DNA of 55,164 bases from Clostridiaceae bacterium (GTDB lineage Bacteria; Bacillota; Clostridia; Saccharofermentanales; DTU023): assembly GCA_012519085.1 (NCBI GenBank), contig JAAYQX010000039.1:1-55164 (forward strand), read 5' to 3'. Both the position numbers and the translations under genes were made by a program. Every line of letters starts with the position of its first letter. Position 1 is the first letter of the stretch. The notes under the pieces are model-generated. The model saw nothing but the letters and a program-made list of their open reading frames with translations, made no database searches and was not told the origin of the DNA. Below are positions 33,875 through 43,500 of this stretch, one piece after another.

Positions 33875-34825
33875 GTGAACGATACGCTCCGATATATCAT
33901 GACAAAGATTTTTTTGGCAATTCCAATATTAATTGGTATCACTCTCTTAGCTTTTGGTTTGGGTCTAATTGCACGGGGAGATCCGGCTCTCGCTCGATTG
34001 ACTGTCGATCCCGATTACATTCCCACGGAGGAGGAAGTTCAGGCGCTGCGGGAAGAGATGGGTCTTACTGATCCGATCTTCATTCAGTACGGTCGCTGGA
34101 TTTCAGGGGTGGTCAAGGGCGATCTGGGTGAATCATATCTTGACGATAAGCCAGTTCTGAGTGAGATGCTTCGCCTGTTGCCAAACACACTGCTACTTAG
34201 CTTTATGTCCTTAACGCTCATTGTAGTGCTGGGTCTTCTTGGTGGAATTCTGTTAGTAGTATTTCAAGATAGGCTCTTTGATGTTATAGGAAGGATTCTA
34301 TCAATTTTCATAATGTCTGTGCCTGGATTTTGTTTGGCATATTTTATGATCTGGGTCTTTGCCCAAAAGCTAAAACTATTGCCCACCAGCGGCACAGAGC
34401 CTATGACAGCCTTCATCATGCCGTGCTTAGCTTTGGCTTTAAGCTCTGCCTGCTTAGTGGCCCGGCTGCTCCGTTCTTCTATTTTGGGAGAACTTGTGCA
34501 GGATTATGCCCTCACAGCGCGAGCTAAGGGTCTTCGGAAAAGCCAACTTGTTTTTAGGCATACCCTGCGTAACGCACTGACGCCATCAGTTACTCATATT
34601 GCCAATGTTTTTGGTGGTTTCCTCGGGGGATCCATGATTACGGAATCTATCTTTTCTATTCCCGGAATCGGCACCTATGCCTTGACGGCAATCAACAACC
34701 GTGACTATACCGCTATCCAAGGGTATGTGCTCTTTACTGGATTTGCCTTTGTCTTGGTTTGCCTGTTGTCGGACCTCATTTGCTCGTATCTCAACCCGCA
34801 AATCAGATTGGGGAGACGAGTATGA
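33875..34825 (+). CDS. ABC transporter permease, NikB/DppB type
   Basis: A 316-residue inner-membrane permease with six predicted helices. Family features are the N-terminal RYIMTKIFLAIPILIGITLLAFGL, the EEVQALREEMGL loop and the EAA-type coupling segment DYALTARAKGLRKSQLVFRHTLRNALTPSVTHIAN. Starts with GTG, with AGGAGG six bases upstream. Its stop overlaps the ATG of the second permease (ATGA), so the subunits are translationally coupled. Confidence 0.92.
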   Translation: MNDTLRYIMTKIFLAIPILIGITLLAFGLGLIARGDPALARLTVDPDYIPTEEEVQALREEMGLTDPIFIQYGRWISGVVKGDLGESYLDDKPVLSEMLRLLPNTLLLSFMSLTLIVVLGLLGGILLVVFQDRLFDVIGRILSIFIMSVPGFCLAYFMIWVFAQKLKLLPTSGTEPMTAFIMPCLALALSSACLVARLLRSSILGELVQDYALTARAKGLRKSQLVFRHTLRNALTPSVTHIANVFGGFLGGSMITESIFSIPGIGTYALTAINNRDYTAIQGYVLFTGFAFVLVCLLSDLICSYLNPQIRLGRRV

Positions 34826-35640
34826 AAAAATTTCTTTTTTATTGTGCATTAACAATACTGATAGCCTTCATCTTCATCGGCATTTTTGCCGATCTCATTG
34901 CGCCAATGGATCCAGATGCCATAAATATGGCCAACTCCTTGGCATCTCCATCAGCTGAACATTTGCTGGGCACAGATCACTTGGGCAGAGACCTGCTGAG
35001 CCGTCTCATTTACGGTAGCCGTTCCTCGGTCTTTATTGCTTTTTTTGCCACCGGCTGCACACTGTTACTGGGTCTTACAATCGGACTGGTTTCTGGTTAT
35101 TTTGGCGGTTGGGCGGATCAATTGATCCAGGGCGTTGTTAATATTTTTCAAGGTATACCCAGTACGGCCTTTGTGGTGGCTGTCTTAGGGCTTCTGGGAC
35201 CAGGAATTAAAAGCTTGTTGATTGCGATTGTGGTTAGCTCTTGGGCCAGATTTTCCCGTGTAGTTCGTAACCAGGTTTTGGGAATACGCGAAATGCACTA
35301 TATTGAAGGTGCCAGAGCCATGGGCGGTAGTAACTTATACATCATCCGACGGCACGTGTTACCCAATATTTTGTTACCGCTGCTGGTGCTTATTGCTACG
35401 CGTATAGGGTCTACCGTCCTTACTGTAGCTGCCATGAGTTTTCTTGGGCTGGGTTTGCGTGCTCCTGCTTCAGACTGGGGAATTATGATCAACGATGCCA
35501 AACTCTATTTTGTTAACGACTTTCGCGTTTTACTAGCCCCAGCAACCTGTTTAACCCTATTTTGCCTCAGTATTAATTTAATTGCTGATTATCTCCGAGA
35601 CCACTTGGATAACGATGCTGACACTGCTCGGATATTATAA
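34822..35640 (+). CDS. ABC transporter permease, NikC/DppC type
   Basis: A 272-residue second permease of the importer. The HLLGTDHLGRDLLSRLIYGSRSSV motif is diagnostic of the DppC/NikC group, and the coupling region is YIEGARAMGGSNLYIIRRHVLPNILLPLLV. The start at 34822 overlaps the previous stop; a longer in-frame reading upstream is a shadow of the NikB-type gene. Six membrane segments are visible. Confidence 0.92.
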   Translation: MKKFLFYCALTILIAFIFIGIFADLIAPMDPDAINMANSLASPSAEHLLGTDHLGRDLLSRLIYGSRSSVFIAFFATGCTLLLGLTIGLVSGYFGGWADQLIQGVVNIFQGIPSTAFVVAVLGLLGPGIKSLLIAIVVSSWARFSRVVRNQVLGIREMHYIEGARAMGGSNLYIIRRHVLPNILLPLLVLIATRIGSTVLTVAAMSFLGLGLRAPASDWGIMINDAKLYFVNDFRVLLAPATCLTLFCLSINLIADYLRDHLDNDADTARIL

Positions 35641-35653
35641 GGGGAGGCATAGG

Positions 35654-36586
35654 ATGGATATTAGAGTGGAAGATTTGTATGTCCGTTTTGCCACTTTATC
35701 TGGTGATATTGAAGCTGTAAACCACGTGGATCTCACGTTTTCTCAGGATCAAATCACAGGTCTTATTGGTGAGAGTGGAAGCGGTAAGTCTGTCTTGGGC
35801 CTTACCATCATGGGCTTGCTTCAATCTAATGCTACTGTGGAAGGTCGGATTTTTTTGGGTGAGCGGGAGTTGATTTCCCTTAGCGAAAAGGATCTATGTG
35901 CAATCAGAGGACGAGAGATCGCCCTCGTAGCCCAGAATCCGGCTACGTCCCTTAATCCCAGTCAAAAGGTGGGGCGACAAATTGAGGAGGTCTTTCGTCT
36001 AGCTGGAGAAGGTAAGGTGGACAGCACTCGTCGTACGCATGAGCTATTAGAACGCATGGGTTTTTCTGATTCTGAGAGAGTGATGCATTCTTACCCTTTT
36101 GAACTCTCTGGCGGAATGTGTCAGCGTATATTGACTGCCATTGCTGTGGCAGCACACCCTCGCTGGATTATCGCGGATGAGCCGACTAAGGGGCTGGATG
36201 CTGTGGTGCGAAATCAGGTCTATGATACTTTTTGTATGGTCAAAGAACAATATAACGTAAGCCTTATAGTAATAACCCATGACTTATTGTTGGCGCGGAA
36301 GTTTTGTGATCAGATAGTTGTTTTGTACAGTGGTCGTGTATTGGAAATAAATACTGCCCAAGCCATATTTAATAATCCTCGCCATCCGTACACTCAAGGC
36401 TTGATCGCTTCGTTGCCCCACCTAGGTATGCGTCCTATGCCGGGTTTTTCTGCTGCTTTTACCGACCAACCTTCCGGCTGTGTTTTCCATCCAAGGTGTC
36501 CCTATATTGACGAAGACTGCAGAAAAATAGAACCTAAATTGATTCCAGTTGAAGAGGGGAGTGTGCGTTGTCATCGCTATTCTTGA
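35654..36586 (+). CDS. ABC transporter ATPase, NikD/DppD type
   Basis: A 310-residue ATPase. GGGGAGG lies six bases before ATG 35654. Walker A GESGSGKSVLG, Q-loop VAQNPATSLNPSQKVG, signature LSGGMCQRI, Walker B WIIADEPTKGLDAVV and switch ITHD are intact, followed by the oligopeptide-type C-terminal extension with cysteines (GCVFHPRCPYIDEDC) seen in Opp/Dpp/Nik ATPases, where it can hold an iron-sulfur cluster. Confidence 0.92.
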   Translation: MDIRVEDLYVRFATLSGDIEAVNHVDLTFSQDQITGLIGESGSGKSVLGLTIMGLLQSNATVEGRIFLGERELISLSEKDLCAIRGREIALVAQNPATSLNPSQKVGRQIEEVFRLAGEGKVDSTRRTHELLERMGFSDSERVMHSYPFELSGGMCQRILTAIAVAAHPRWIIADEPTKGLDAVVRNQVYDTFCMVKEQYNVSLIVITHDLLLARKFCDQIVVLYSGRVLEINTAQAIFNNPRHPYTQGLIASLPHLGMRPMPGFSAAFTDQPSGCVFHPRCPYIDEDCRKIEPKLIPVEEGSVRCHRYS

Positions 36587-37349
36587 AGTGAAAAATCTGT
36601 CCAAAACTTTTCGCGCTAGCCGGCTCGGCGGAAAGGCCCACCGGGCGGTTGAGAACGTTTCTTTTGCTATACCTGCTGGCCAGACATACGGCTTGATGGG
36701 GGAGTCCGGTTGTGGTAAATCTACGATCGGACGAATGATTGTCCGGCTTATTCCGGCTACGAAGGGTCAAGTATTCTTTAGGGGTGCTGACCTTCTAGCC
36801 ATAAAACAGCGAGCTTTCCGTCCGTACCGACGCCGTATCCAGATGCTCTTCCAGCATCCTAGTACTTCGCTCAACCCTCGTATGACAGTGCTGGATAGCT
36901 TGCGAGAGCCCTTTCTCCTTCATGACCTACCTGGACGCGACTGTATGGATGATAGGATTAGAGAGCATATCGAGTCTTTTGGACTTCAGAGTGAACTACT
37001 GGAGCGGCGGACCTCTCAAGTTAGCGGCGGTCAAATCCAACGCATTGTGCTAGCCCGCATTATGCTGCTGGAACCGGAGTTTATTGTGCTAGACGAACCT
37101 ACTTCCATGCTGGATGTCTCTGTGCAGGCTCAGATGATGTTTCTGCTACAAGAACTTCAGGAGCGAAGTGGCGTCTCCTACCTGCTTATCTCCCATGACT
37201 TAGATCTTATTCGGCGGTGTAGCCATCGTATTGGAATTATGAAAGAGGGGCGGCTTGTTGAACAGAATGAGACAGAGGCATTGTTCGGCGCTCCCAAACA
37301 GGCCTATACGCAAGAACTGATTTATAATTTTGAATGTATGAAAAATTAG
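36561..37349 (+). CDS. ABC transporter ATPase, NikE/DppF type
   Basis: A 262-residue second ATPase. Walker A GESGCGKSTIG, Q-loop LFQHPSTSLNPRMTV, signature VSGGQIQRI, Walker B FIVLDEPTSMLDVSV and switch SHDLDL are present. It lacks the cysteine-bearing C-terminal extension of its partner, as NikE proteins do. The start is uncertain: GTG 36561 has GAGG three bases upstream and overlaps the previous gene by 26 bases; TTG 36549 is an alternative. Last gene of the operon; no terminator is obvious. Confidence 0.9.
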   Translation: MCVVIAILEVKNLSKTFRASRLGGKAHRAVENVSFAIPAGQTYGLMGESGCGKSTIGRMIVRLIPATKGQVFFRGADLLAIKQRAFRPYRRRIQMLFQHPSTSLNPRMTVLDSLREPFLLHDLPGRDCMDDRIREHIESFGLQSELLERRTSQVSGGQIQRIVLARIMLLEPEFIVLDEPTSMLDVSVQAQMMFLLQELQERSGVSYLLISHDLDLIRRCSHRIGIMKEGRLVEQNETEALFGAPKQAYTQELIYNFECMKN

Positions 37350-37457
37350 TACAAGCAGTACTTCTACCAAGACTGATCCTGCCTAGACAAGGCGAAGACG
37401 TGTTGTTCCGGTTCGTTGCTCCGCAGTTTAATAAATAAATGCTGTTGAAAGTAGGGG
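37350..37457. other. Spacer between the Nik-type operon and the met leader
   Basis: No gene or clear terminator is seen; only a short GCCT/AGGC repeat. Confidence 0.4.
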
Positions 37458-37486
37458 TTGACAGTAGGGCAAGTTAAAGCTAGAAT
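37458..37486 (+). promoter_or_regulatory. Promoter of the met leader / metNIQ operon
   Basis: Perfect -35 TTGACA (37458-37463), exactly 17 bases and TAGAAT (37481-37486). Transcription would begin about 34 bases before the leader peptide ATG. Confidence 0.85.
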
Positions 37487-37526
37487 TGCCAAATAGTTGA
37501 GAATATATTCAAGAAAGGGAGCTGAG

Positions 37527-37622
37527 ATGACCGTGTTGAATCTGAAATCTGATCTTGTTCCGGCTATGTCCAGAGCTATGATGATGCCCGGCCATGTCTT
37601 CGCTTCCTTCTTCATGTTATAA
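37527..37622 (+). CDS. Methionine-rich leader peptide (31 aa) of metNIQ
   Basis: A short ORF behind AAAGGGAG with normal spacing. It starts MTVLNLKSDLVPAMSRAMMM and ends SFFML before TAA (37620-37622). Three consecutive ATG codons occupy 37578-37586, and five internal codons of 30 are methionine. Its 3' part contains the strand 37599-37612, which pairs with the 5' arm of the terminator just downstream. A ribosome stalled at the Met run leaves this strand free; one at the stop codon covers it. The peptide itself needs no function; it is a sensor of charged tRNA-Met. Role inferred from layout. Confidence 0.8.
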   Translation: MTVLNLKSDLVPAMSRAMMMPGHVFASFFML

Positions 37623-37657
37623 GTCGGAATAGATCCGGTCTGTGGGAGGGAAGCGAA
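37599..37657 (+). promoter_or_regulatory. Antiterminator pairing of the met attenuator
   Basis: Bases 37599-37612 (TTCGCTTCCTTCTT) can pair with 37644-37657 (GGGAGGGAAGCGAA) over 14 bp with three G-U pairs, nine of them contiguous Watson-Crick. This consumes the 5' arm and most of the loop of the terminator at 37648-37670. The two structures are mutually exclusive. Confidence 0.78.
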
Positions 37658-37670
37658 TGCTTCCCTTTTT
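37648..37670 (+). terminator. Attenuator terminator upstream of metNIQ
   Basis: Stem GGGAAGC / GCTTCCC with loop GAAT, followed directly by TTTTT. It lies 26 bases after the leader peptide stop and 80 bases before metN. Confidence 0.9.
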
Positions 37671-37687
37671 GTTTTGTTCAAAAATAG

Positions 37688-37711
37688 CGGCTATCGGGGT
37701 CAGAATAGCCG
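37688..37711 (+). promoter_or_regulatory. Small hairpin before metN
   Basis: CGGCTAT / ATAGCCG with a 10-base loop, between the attenuator terminator and the metN ribosome site. No U tract; perhaps an mRNA 5' stabiliser. Confidence 0.4.
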
Positions 37712-37749
37712 GGAATTGGCAGAAAGAATAATGTTTCGAAGGAGAAGAG

Positions 37750-38814
37750 ATGCTGGAGTTAAGAGAAATAAATAAAAGCTTCCAAACACCGGAGGGTGAT
37801 ATTGAGGCTGTTAAGAATGTGTCTTTTAGAGTGGAGCCAGGTGAGATATATGGCTTGATCGGCTTATCCGGAGCAGGGAAATCGACCTTAATTCGCTGCA
37901 TTAATATGCTAGAGAGGCCGGATAGCGGCAAGGTTTTTTTTGAGGGTGTGGATTTGACATTGCTTTCTCCGCCAGAGCTGAGAGCAAAGAGACAGCAGAT
38001 TGGTATGATATTCCAGCATTTTAATCTTTTTGCTCAGAAAACAGTAAGGGATAATATTTCCTATCCTCTGGAGCTGCAAGGTAAGAGTAAAGCAGAAATT
38101 GCTCACAGAGTTGAAGAGCTTCTGGGTTTTGTGGAGCTCTCGGATAAGGTTAAGGCCTATCCGTCCGAGCTGTCCGGCGGGCAAAAACAAAGAGTTGCGA
38201 TTGCCCGTGCTTTGGCAACTTCCCCTAAATTACTGCTGTCGGATGAGGGTACTTCTGCTCTTGACCCGGCAACTTCAATCCTGATTTTAGATTTACTGCG
38301 CAAGACGGTTGATGAACTTAAGATCTCCATAGTGATGATTACGCATCAAATGGAGGTTGCCCGCCGTATCTGTGACCGCATTGCTGTGATGGAAGACGGA
38401 CAGATTATTGAGGAAAATACGGTAAGAGAGCTGTTCTTAGAGCCCAAGCATCCGCGGACGGTGGCTCTGATCCGTAGTCTGGACGAGGAGAGACCGCTCT
38501 CGCAATTGGGCGCCTTCGTCAAAGCCAATGTTTATAGACTGGGCTTCTCCGGTAGCGAGGTGGCCAGACCGTTGATTTCTGAACTGTCCAGAAAGTTTGA
38601 GTTGGACATCAATTTGTTGGCAGGCGATATCAATATTCTGCAGGATGAGCAGCTGGGCTGGTTGGCAGTGTCTTTTAGCGAGGAAGATCCGGCCAAAATC
38701 GCTGAGGCGCTCGCTTATTTGCGTTCAATGAATGTGCATATTAAGAAGATTGAGGCGGAAGACGGCGAGGAGCTGCTTGCCTCTCAAACTAATTCGATAG
38801 TCGGGGGGAGGTGA
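37750..38814 (+). CDS. metN: Methionine ABC transporter ATPase MetN
   Basis: A 354-residue ATPase of the MetNIQ methionine importer. Walker A GLSGAGKSTLIR, Q-loop IFQHFNLFAQKTVRDN, signature LSGGQKQRV and Walker B LLLSDEGTSALDP are present, and the C-terminal NIL domain (about 265-345) follows, the methionine-binding regulatory domain that shuts the importer at high internal methionine. AAGGAG lies upstream. First structural gene after a Met-codon attenuator, which strongly supports methionine as substrate. Confidence 0.96.
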   Translation: MLELREINKSFQTPEGDIEAVKNVSFRVEPGEIYGLIGLSGAGKSTLIRCINMLERPDSGKVFFEGVDLTLLSPPELRAKRQQIGMIFQHFNLFAQKTVRDNISYPLELQGKSKAEIAHRVEELLGFVELSDKVKAYPSELSGGQKQRVAIARALATSPKLLLSDEGTSALDPATSILILDLLRKTVDELKISIVMITHQMEVARRICDRIAVMEDGQIIEENTVRELFLEPKHPRTVALIRSLDEERPLSQLGAFVKANVYRLGFSGSEVARPLISELSRKFELDINLLAGDINILQDEQLGWLAVSFSEEDPAKIAEALAYLRSMNVHIKKIEAEDGEELLASQTNSIVGGR

Positions 38815-38819
38815 TAATA

Positions 38820-39458
38820 ATGGGTGATTATTTACAAGGCTTAAACGAAACCCTAGTTATGGTGGGGGTGTCCAGCTTCTTTTCAATTGCAATCGGACTT
38901 CCTCTGGGCATTGTGCTGGTTTTGACCCATCCGGACGGAATTGCTTCCCGGCCGAGACTGTATCGAATAATGGATGTCATTATTAATTTGTTCCGTTCGT
39001 TTCCGTTCATTATTCTGATTGTGGTCTTTAGGCCCTTGTCAGAGCTTCTGACAGGCCGTTCTTCCGGCACACCGGCTATGACGGTATCGTTGACACTATC
39101 AGCAATCCCTTTCATTGCGCGGATTATGGAGACCAGTATCAATGAGGTAGGAACGGGTGTGATTGAGGCAGCTCTGGCGATGGGTACGTCTATACCCAGG
39201 CTGATCACTAAAGTATTAGTGCCGGAATCTTTGCCGGCCCTGATCAAAGGTATGACCACAACCGTCATCAATATTATCGGTTATTCGGCTATGGCCGGCG
39301 TGGTTGGCGGCGGCGGGTTAGGCGATCTGGCTATACGCTGGGGTTTGTATAATCGCCATACAGAGAAGCTGGTGGTTGCAGTTCTTATGATCGTAGCCCT
39401 AGTGCAAATAGTTCAACTGCTTGGTAACGCTCTCAGCAGAGCGATTGACCATAGATAG
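38820..39458 (+). CDS. metI: Methionine ABC transporter permease MetI
   Basis: A 212-residue permease with five membrane segments and the coupling region ETSINEVGTGVIEAALAMGTSIPRLITKVLVPESLPALIKG, followed by the family's GYSAMAGVVGGGGLGDLAIRWG. ATG 38820 has GGGGGGAG nine bases upstream and is preferred over the GTG at 38811 that overlaps the metN stop. Works with MetN and MetQ. Confidence 0.95.
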   Translation: MGDYLQGLNETLVMVGVSSFFSIAIGLPLGIVLVLTHPDGIASRPRLYRIMDVIINLFRSFPFIILIVVFRPLSELLTGRSSGTPAMTVSLTLSAIPFIARIMETSINEVGTGVIEAALAMGTSIPRLITKVLVPESLPALIKGMTTTVINIIGYSAMAGVVGGGGLGDLAIRWGLYNRHTEKLVVAVLMIVALVQIVQLLGNALSRAIDHR

Positions 39459-39512
39459 AAATTAAGGTCTGAGCTTGTCAGACAAAATACTTATTATTGT
39501 GAGGTAGAAAAA

Positions 39513-40349
39513 ATGAAAAAGAAAAATGTTTTGATTTTGGTATTGGTATTCATCCTGGTTTTTACGGCAGTGATAGGTGCTTCCTGCGGCAAAAAAGAAA
39601 CCAAAGAAGATGAGATTGTGATCGGTGTTTCACCATCCCCTCATGCTGATATTGTCAAGCAGGTGGTGGAAGATCTGCAAAAAGATGGTGTCAAAGTTAC
39701 GATTAAAGAGTATTCGGACTATGTCCAGCCCAATATCGATCTGGCAGAAAAAGAGATTGATGCCAATTTCTTCCAACATATTCCGTATTTTGAGGAATTT
39801 ATTGCTGAGCGCGATTTGAAACTGTCCAATCTGGGCGGTATTCATATTGAGCCAATGGGTATTTATTCCAAAAACATCAAATCTTTGGAAGAGTTGAAAG
39901 ACGGCGATGAGGTCATGATTCCTAACGATACCACGAACTGCGGCCGCGCCCTATTGCTGCTGCAAGCTCAAGGTCTGATTAAGCTTGGTGTCGATAGTGT
40001 AACTGCTACGGAAAAAGATGTGACGGAGAATCGTCTGAACCTAAAATTTACAGCTTTAGAGGCTGCAGCAATCCCGACGGTCTATGGTGATGCCGCGATT
40101 GCAGTTATTAACGGTAATTATGCTATCCAGCACGGTCTGAATCCGGTCAAGGACGCGCTAGCCATTGAGGGTGCTGAATCGCCCTATGTCAATATTATTG
40201 CTGTTCGCACCGAGGAACTTGAGGCTGAGAAATTTCAGAAGCTGATTGCTGCACTGCAGACGGAAAAAGTGAAGAAATTTATTGAAGAGACCTATGATGG
40301 TTCTGTGGTGCCTGCCTTTACCAATGCCAAGGGTGAAAAGGTAGATTAG
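39513..40349 (+). CDS. metQ: Methionine-binding lipoprotein MetQ
   Basis: A 278-residue NlpA/MetQ-family receptor. Lipoprotein signal with lipidated cysteine in IGASCGKK (near residue 27), then IVIGVSPSPHADIVKQV, DANFFQHIPYFEEF and the ligand-pocket region VMIPNDTTNCGRALLLLQ and YGDAAIAVINGNYAIQHGL. Length is normal. GTGAGG upstream of ATG. No terminator is evident before the next gene. Confidence 0.95.
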   Translation: MKKKNVLILVLVFILVFTAVIGASCGKKETKEDEIVIGVSPSPHADIVKQVVEDLQKDGVKVTIKEYSDYVQPNIDLAEKEIDANFFQHIPYFEEFIAERDLKLSNLGGIHIEPMGIYSKNIKSLEELKDGDEVMIPNDTTNCGRALLLLQAQGLIKLGVDSVTATEKDVTENRLNLKFTALEAAAIPTVYGDAAIAVINGNYAIQHGLNPVKDALAIEGAESPYVNIIAVRTEELEAEKFQKLIAALQTEKVKKFIEETYDGSVVPAFTNAKGEKVD

Positions 40350-40505
40350 GCTTGAATTAAGTATTTTTATAGAAAAGAAATTAGAGGTTTAGAGTATCTG
40401 GGCTGACAAATTTATAAATGTGATCTGATTTGCCATGGCTTATGCGAATATTTATAATTAGCTGAATATACTATAACTCATATATAGTTCGGGAAAGGCG
40501 TAGAA

Positions 40506-43500
40506 ATGGCGAAACGATCATTTGCCAAAGTCGGGGTCAAGGGCAAGCCTGGCACGATTGTTGTGATAATGATTCTGGTCATCCTGCTGAGCCTGGTGGC
40601 GATCTTCGGTATCAGGCTTGGCGGGGAGACTCAAATTAAAGGCGCCCGGGATATTCGTTTTGGTATTGATATCAGAGGTGGGGTAGAGGCAATCTTTACC
40701 CCACAAGGCTTTGAGGGCAAGCCTACTGCGGAGCAGATGGATGCTGCCAGCCGTATCATCAACCAGAGGTTGGATAATCGGCAGATCCTGGACCGTGATG
40801 TAATAGTCGGACGTGACAGCGACCGGATAATTGTGCGCTTCCCCTGGAAAGCTGACGAAGCAGACTTCAATCCGGAAGAGGCGTTGCAAGAACTGGGCGA
40901 GATGGCTCTTCTGACTTTCCGTGAGCCCGACGGCACCGTAGCCCTGACCGGAGCCGATGTTAAGCAAGCTCGTTTCGGTGTGGATCCCAATAGCCGCAGT
41001 CCGGTTGTTCTGCTGGAGCTGCAAGAACAGGGGCGAGAAAAATTTGCTGAGGTAACCACCCGCTTGGCGGTCAATCAGGAAGTTCTGGCTATTTATATGG
41101 ATGACCAGGTGATCAGCCTTCCATCTGTAAGAGTGCCGATTCTCGATGGACAAGCCGAGATCTCCGGCAATTTTACTACCGAATCTGCCTCAGAACTGGC
41201 GCAGACTATTAATGCCGGCGCCTTGCCTTTTGCACTTAAAGCGACCAGTTCATCTACTATTAGTCCCAGCCTGGGTCAGGATTCACTCAAAGTAATGGTG
41301 ATAAGTGGCATTATAGCCTTGCTGCTTCTCAGCATTTTTATGCTATTGTATTATCGTTTGACCGGTTTTGTTGCCTGTCTGTCTCTCTACACGCAGGTTG
41401 CCGGCATTTTACTGGCTATTTCCGTCCCGCAACAAACTCTGACCTTGCAAGGTATTGCCGGCATTATTCTCTCGATCGGCATGGGTGTAGATGCCAATGT
41501 CATTATATCGGAGCGTATCAAAGAAGAGCTTAATGCCGGCTATAATCTGCCCGTTGCACTCAGTAATGGCTTTACCAGAGCATTCTCATCAGTCTTTGAT
41601 GGCAATGTGACGGTAGCAATTGCTGCTGCCATGCTGATGTTTTTCGGTTCAGGCACTACCTTGTCTTTCGGCTATTCACTGTTGGTGGGAGTAATCATGA
41701 ACGGGATCACCGGCGTTTGGATGACTAGACTGATGATTGGTTCTTTAGCCAGCAACAAGTATTTCCAAAATCCTTGGCTCTATGGCAAGCGCAAAACAGA
41801 TAGTAAATCTGACAGAGAGCCCTATGATTACTGTGGGCATGTGCATATTTTTGCGCTTTTATCCTCTGTGCTGATTGTGGCAGGTGTTGTTGTATCGGCA
41901 GTTAGAGGTGTCAATCTGGATATTGATTTCCGCGGTGGCAGTATTATCAATTATGCTTATGAGGGCCAGATAGATCCGGAAGAGGCCAGTTCATTGTTAA
42001 AAACTGAACTTGACCAGGAAGTTAGCGCCCAGACAATAGTGTCCCGGGCCGATAGCAGGACAGAAATCTCTTTCAATATTGCCGGCAATCAGTCTTTAAC
42101 TCCTGAACAACTGGACCATGTAACCAGGGCACTGGAGCAAGCATATCCGAATGCCAATGTCAGGCTTTCCTCTTCACAGTTGGTTGATCCTCTGATCGGC
42201 AAGGAAATGCTATTAAATGGCCTTAAGGCCATGGTGCTGGCTTCACTCCTGATAATTATCTATATTTGGTTCTCATTCCGAAGTATGTCCGGTCCGTCCG
42301 CCGGAGTGATGGCTTTGTTAGCTCTATTGCACGATATTCTAACTGTATTTTTCTTTGTTGTTTTGATCGGCAATGCTATTAACGAAACCATCATCGCAGT
42401 GGTTCTCACTATTTTGGGCTGGTCAATCAATGATACGATTGTGGTCTATGATCGCATCCGTGAAAATATTCGTCTGACCGGCGGCACAGTTCCTCTGGAT
42501 GAACTGGTAAATAAATCGATTCGCCAATCACTGTCACGGTCCATAAATACTTCGATAGCAACGTTCCTGGCAGTCGCTGTAGCCTTTATCTTCGGTCAGC
42601 TCTACGGCCTGTCCAGTATTACTGAATTTGCCTTACCCATGATGTTTGGAATTGCTGCCGGCACCTACTCATCGCTCTTTCTGTCCAGTCCATTATGGGT
42701 GCGCTGGAAACAAAGAGGGGGGCGCACCGGTTACCATGCCGGAGCCAATGCTGTGGCCTTGCTGTTGGCACTGCTCACGGCTATCAGTCTGATTAATTTA
42801 CCGGCTAGGCCTGTTCTAGCTGCAGGTGAGGCTGTAATTACCACTACTGCGCAAGTTGACGAAAGTGAACTCGGAGACGAAAGTGAAATTGAAGACGAAA
42901 GTGAACTTGCAGCCGAAGCGGCTGATTCTGAAACCGAAATCGAAACCGAAGCAACAATTGCGACATCGGTAGCCGAAGCCCCTGACAGTAAGATAGATGA
43001 AACAGATGAAATAGAAGAAGTAAAAGAAATTAGTGATTATTGGCCGCAGCTCGAAGACATTAAGGCAAAAGCTTACTTAGTTCTTGATGCTGGAACCGGG
43101 GAAGTTATTATCGATCACAACGGCTATAAGCGGCTGCCTATGGCAAGTACTACCAAGATCCTAACGGCGCTTACAGTGCTCAATCTGCCGGATTTTGATC
43201 TTGACAGGATGGTGACAGTCTCGCCGGAGGCGACACAGCTGCCATCGTCTGTATCAGCACGGGCGGGTGTGGTGGCCGGCGAGCAGATAAGTACTGAGGA
43301 ATGTCTATATGCCCTGATGGTACATTCGGCCAATGATTGCGCTAATGTACTGGCAGAGAACTATTCTCCTTTAAAGCAAGGAACGGCTGTGGAGAAACGA
43401 AATGCATTTTGTACCCTAGCTAACGAACTTGCCCATAAATTAGGCGCTAAAAATACAGCCATAACTAATCCCAGCGGCTTTACTCAAGGTGACCATTATT

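Noticed and set aside
37487-37670. S-box (SAM-I) riboswitch before metN
   Set aside because: No SAM-I core consensus is seen. The region is occupied by a leader ORF and one antiterminator/terminator switch.
40518-41153. 211-codon minus-strand open frame inside secD
   Set aside because: No ribosome site or family motif; opposite conserved SecD sequence.
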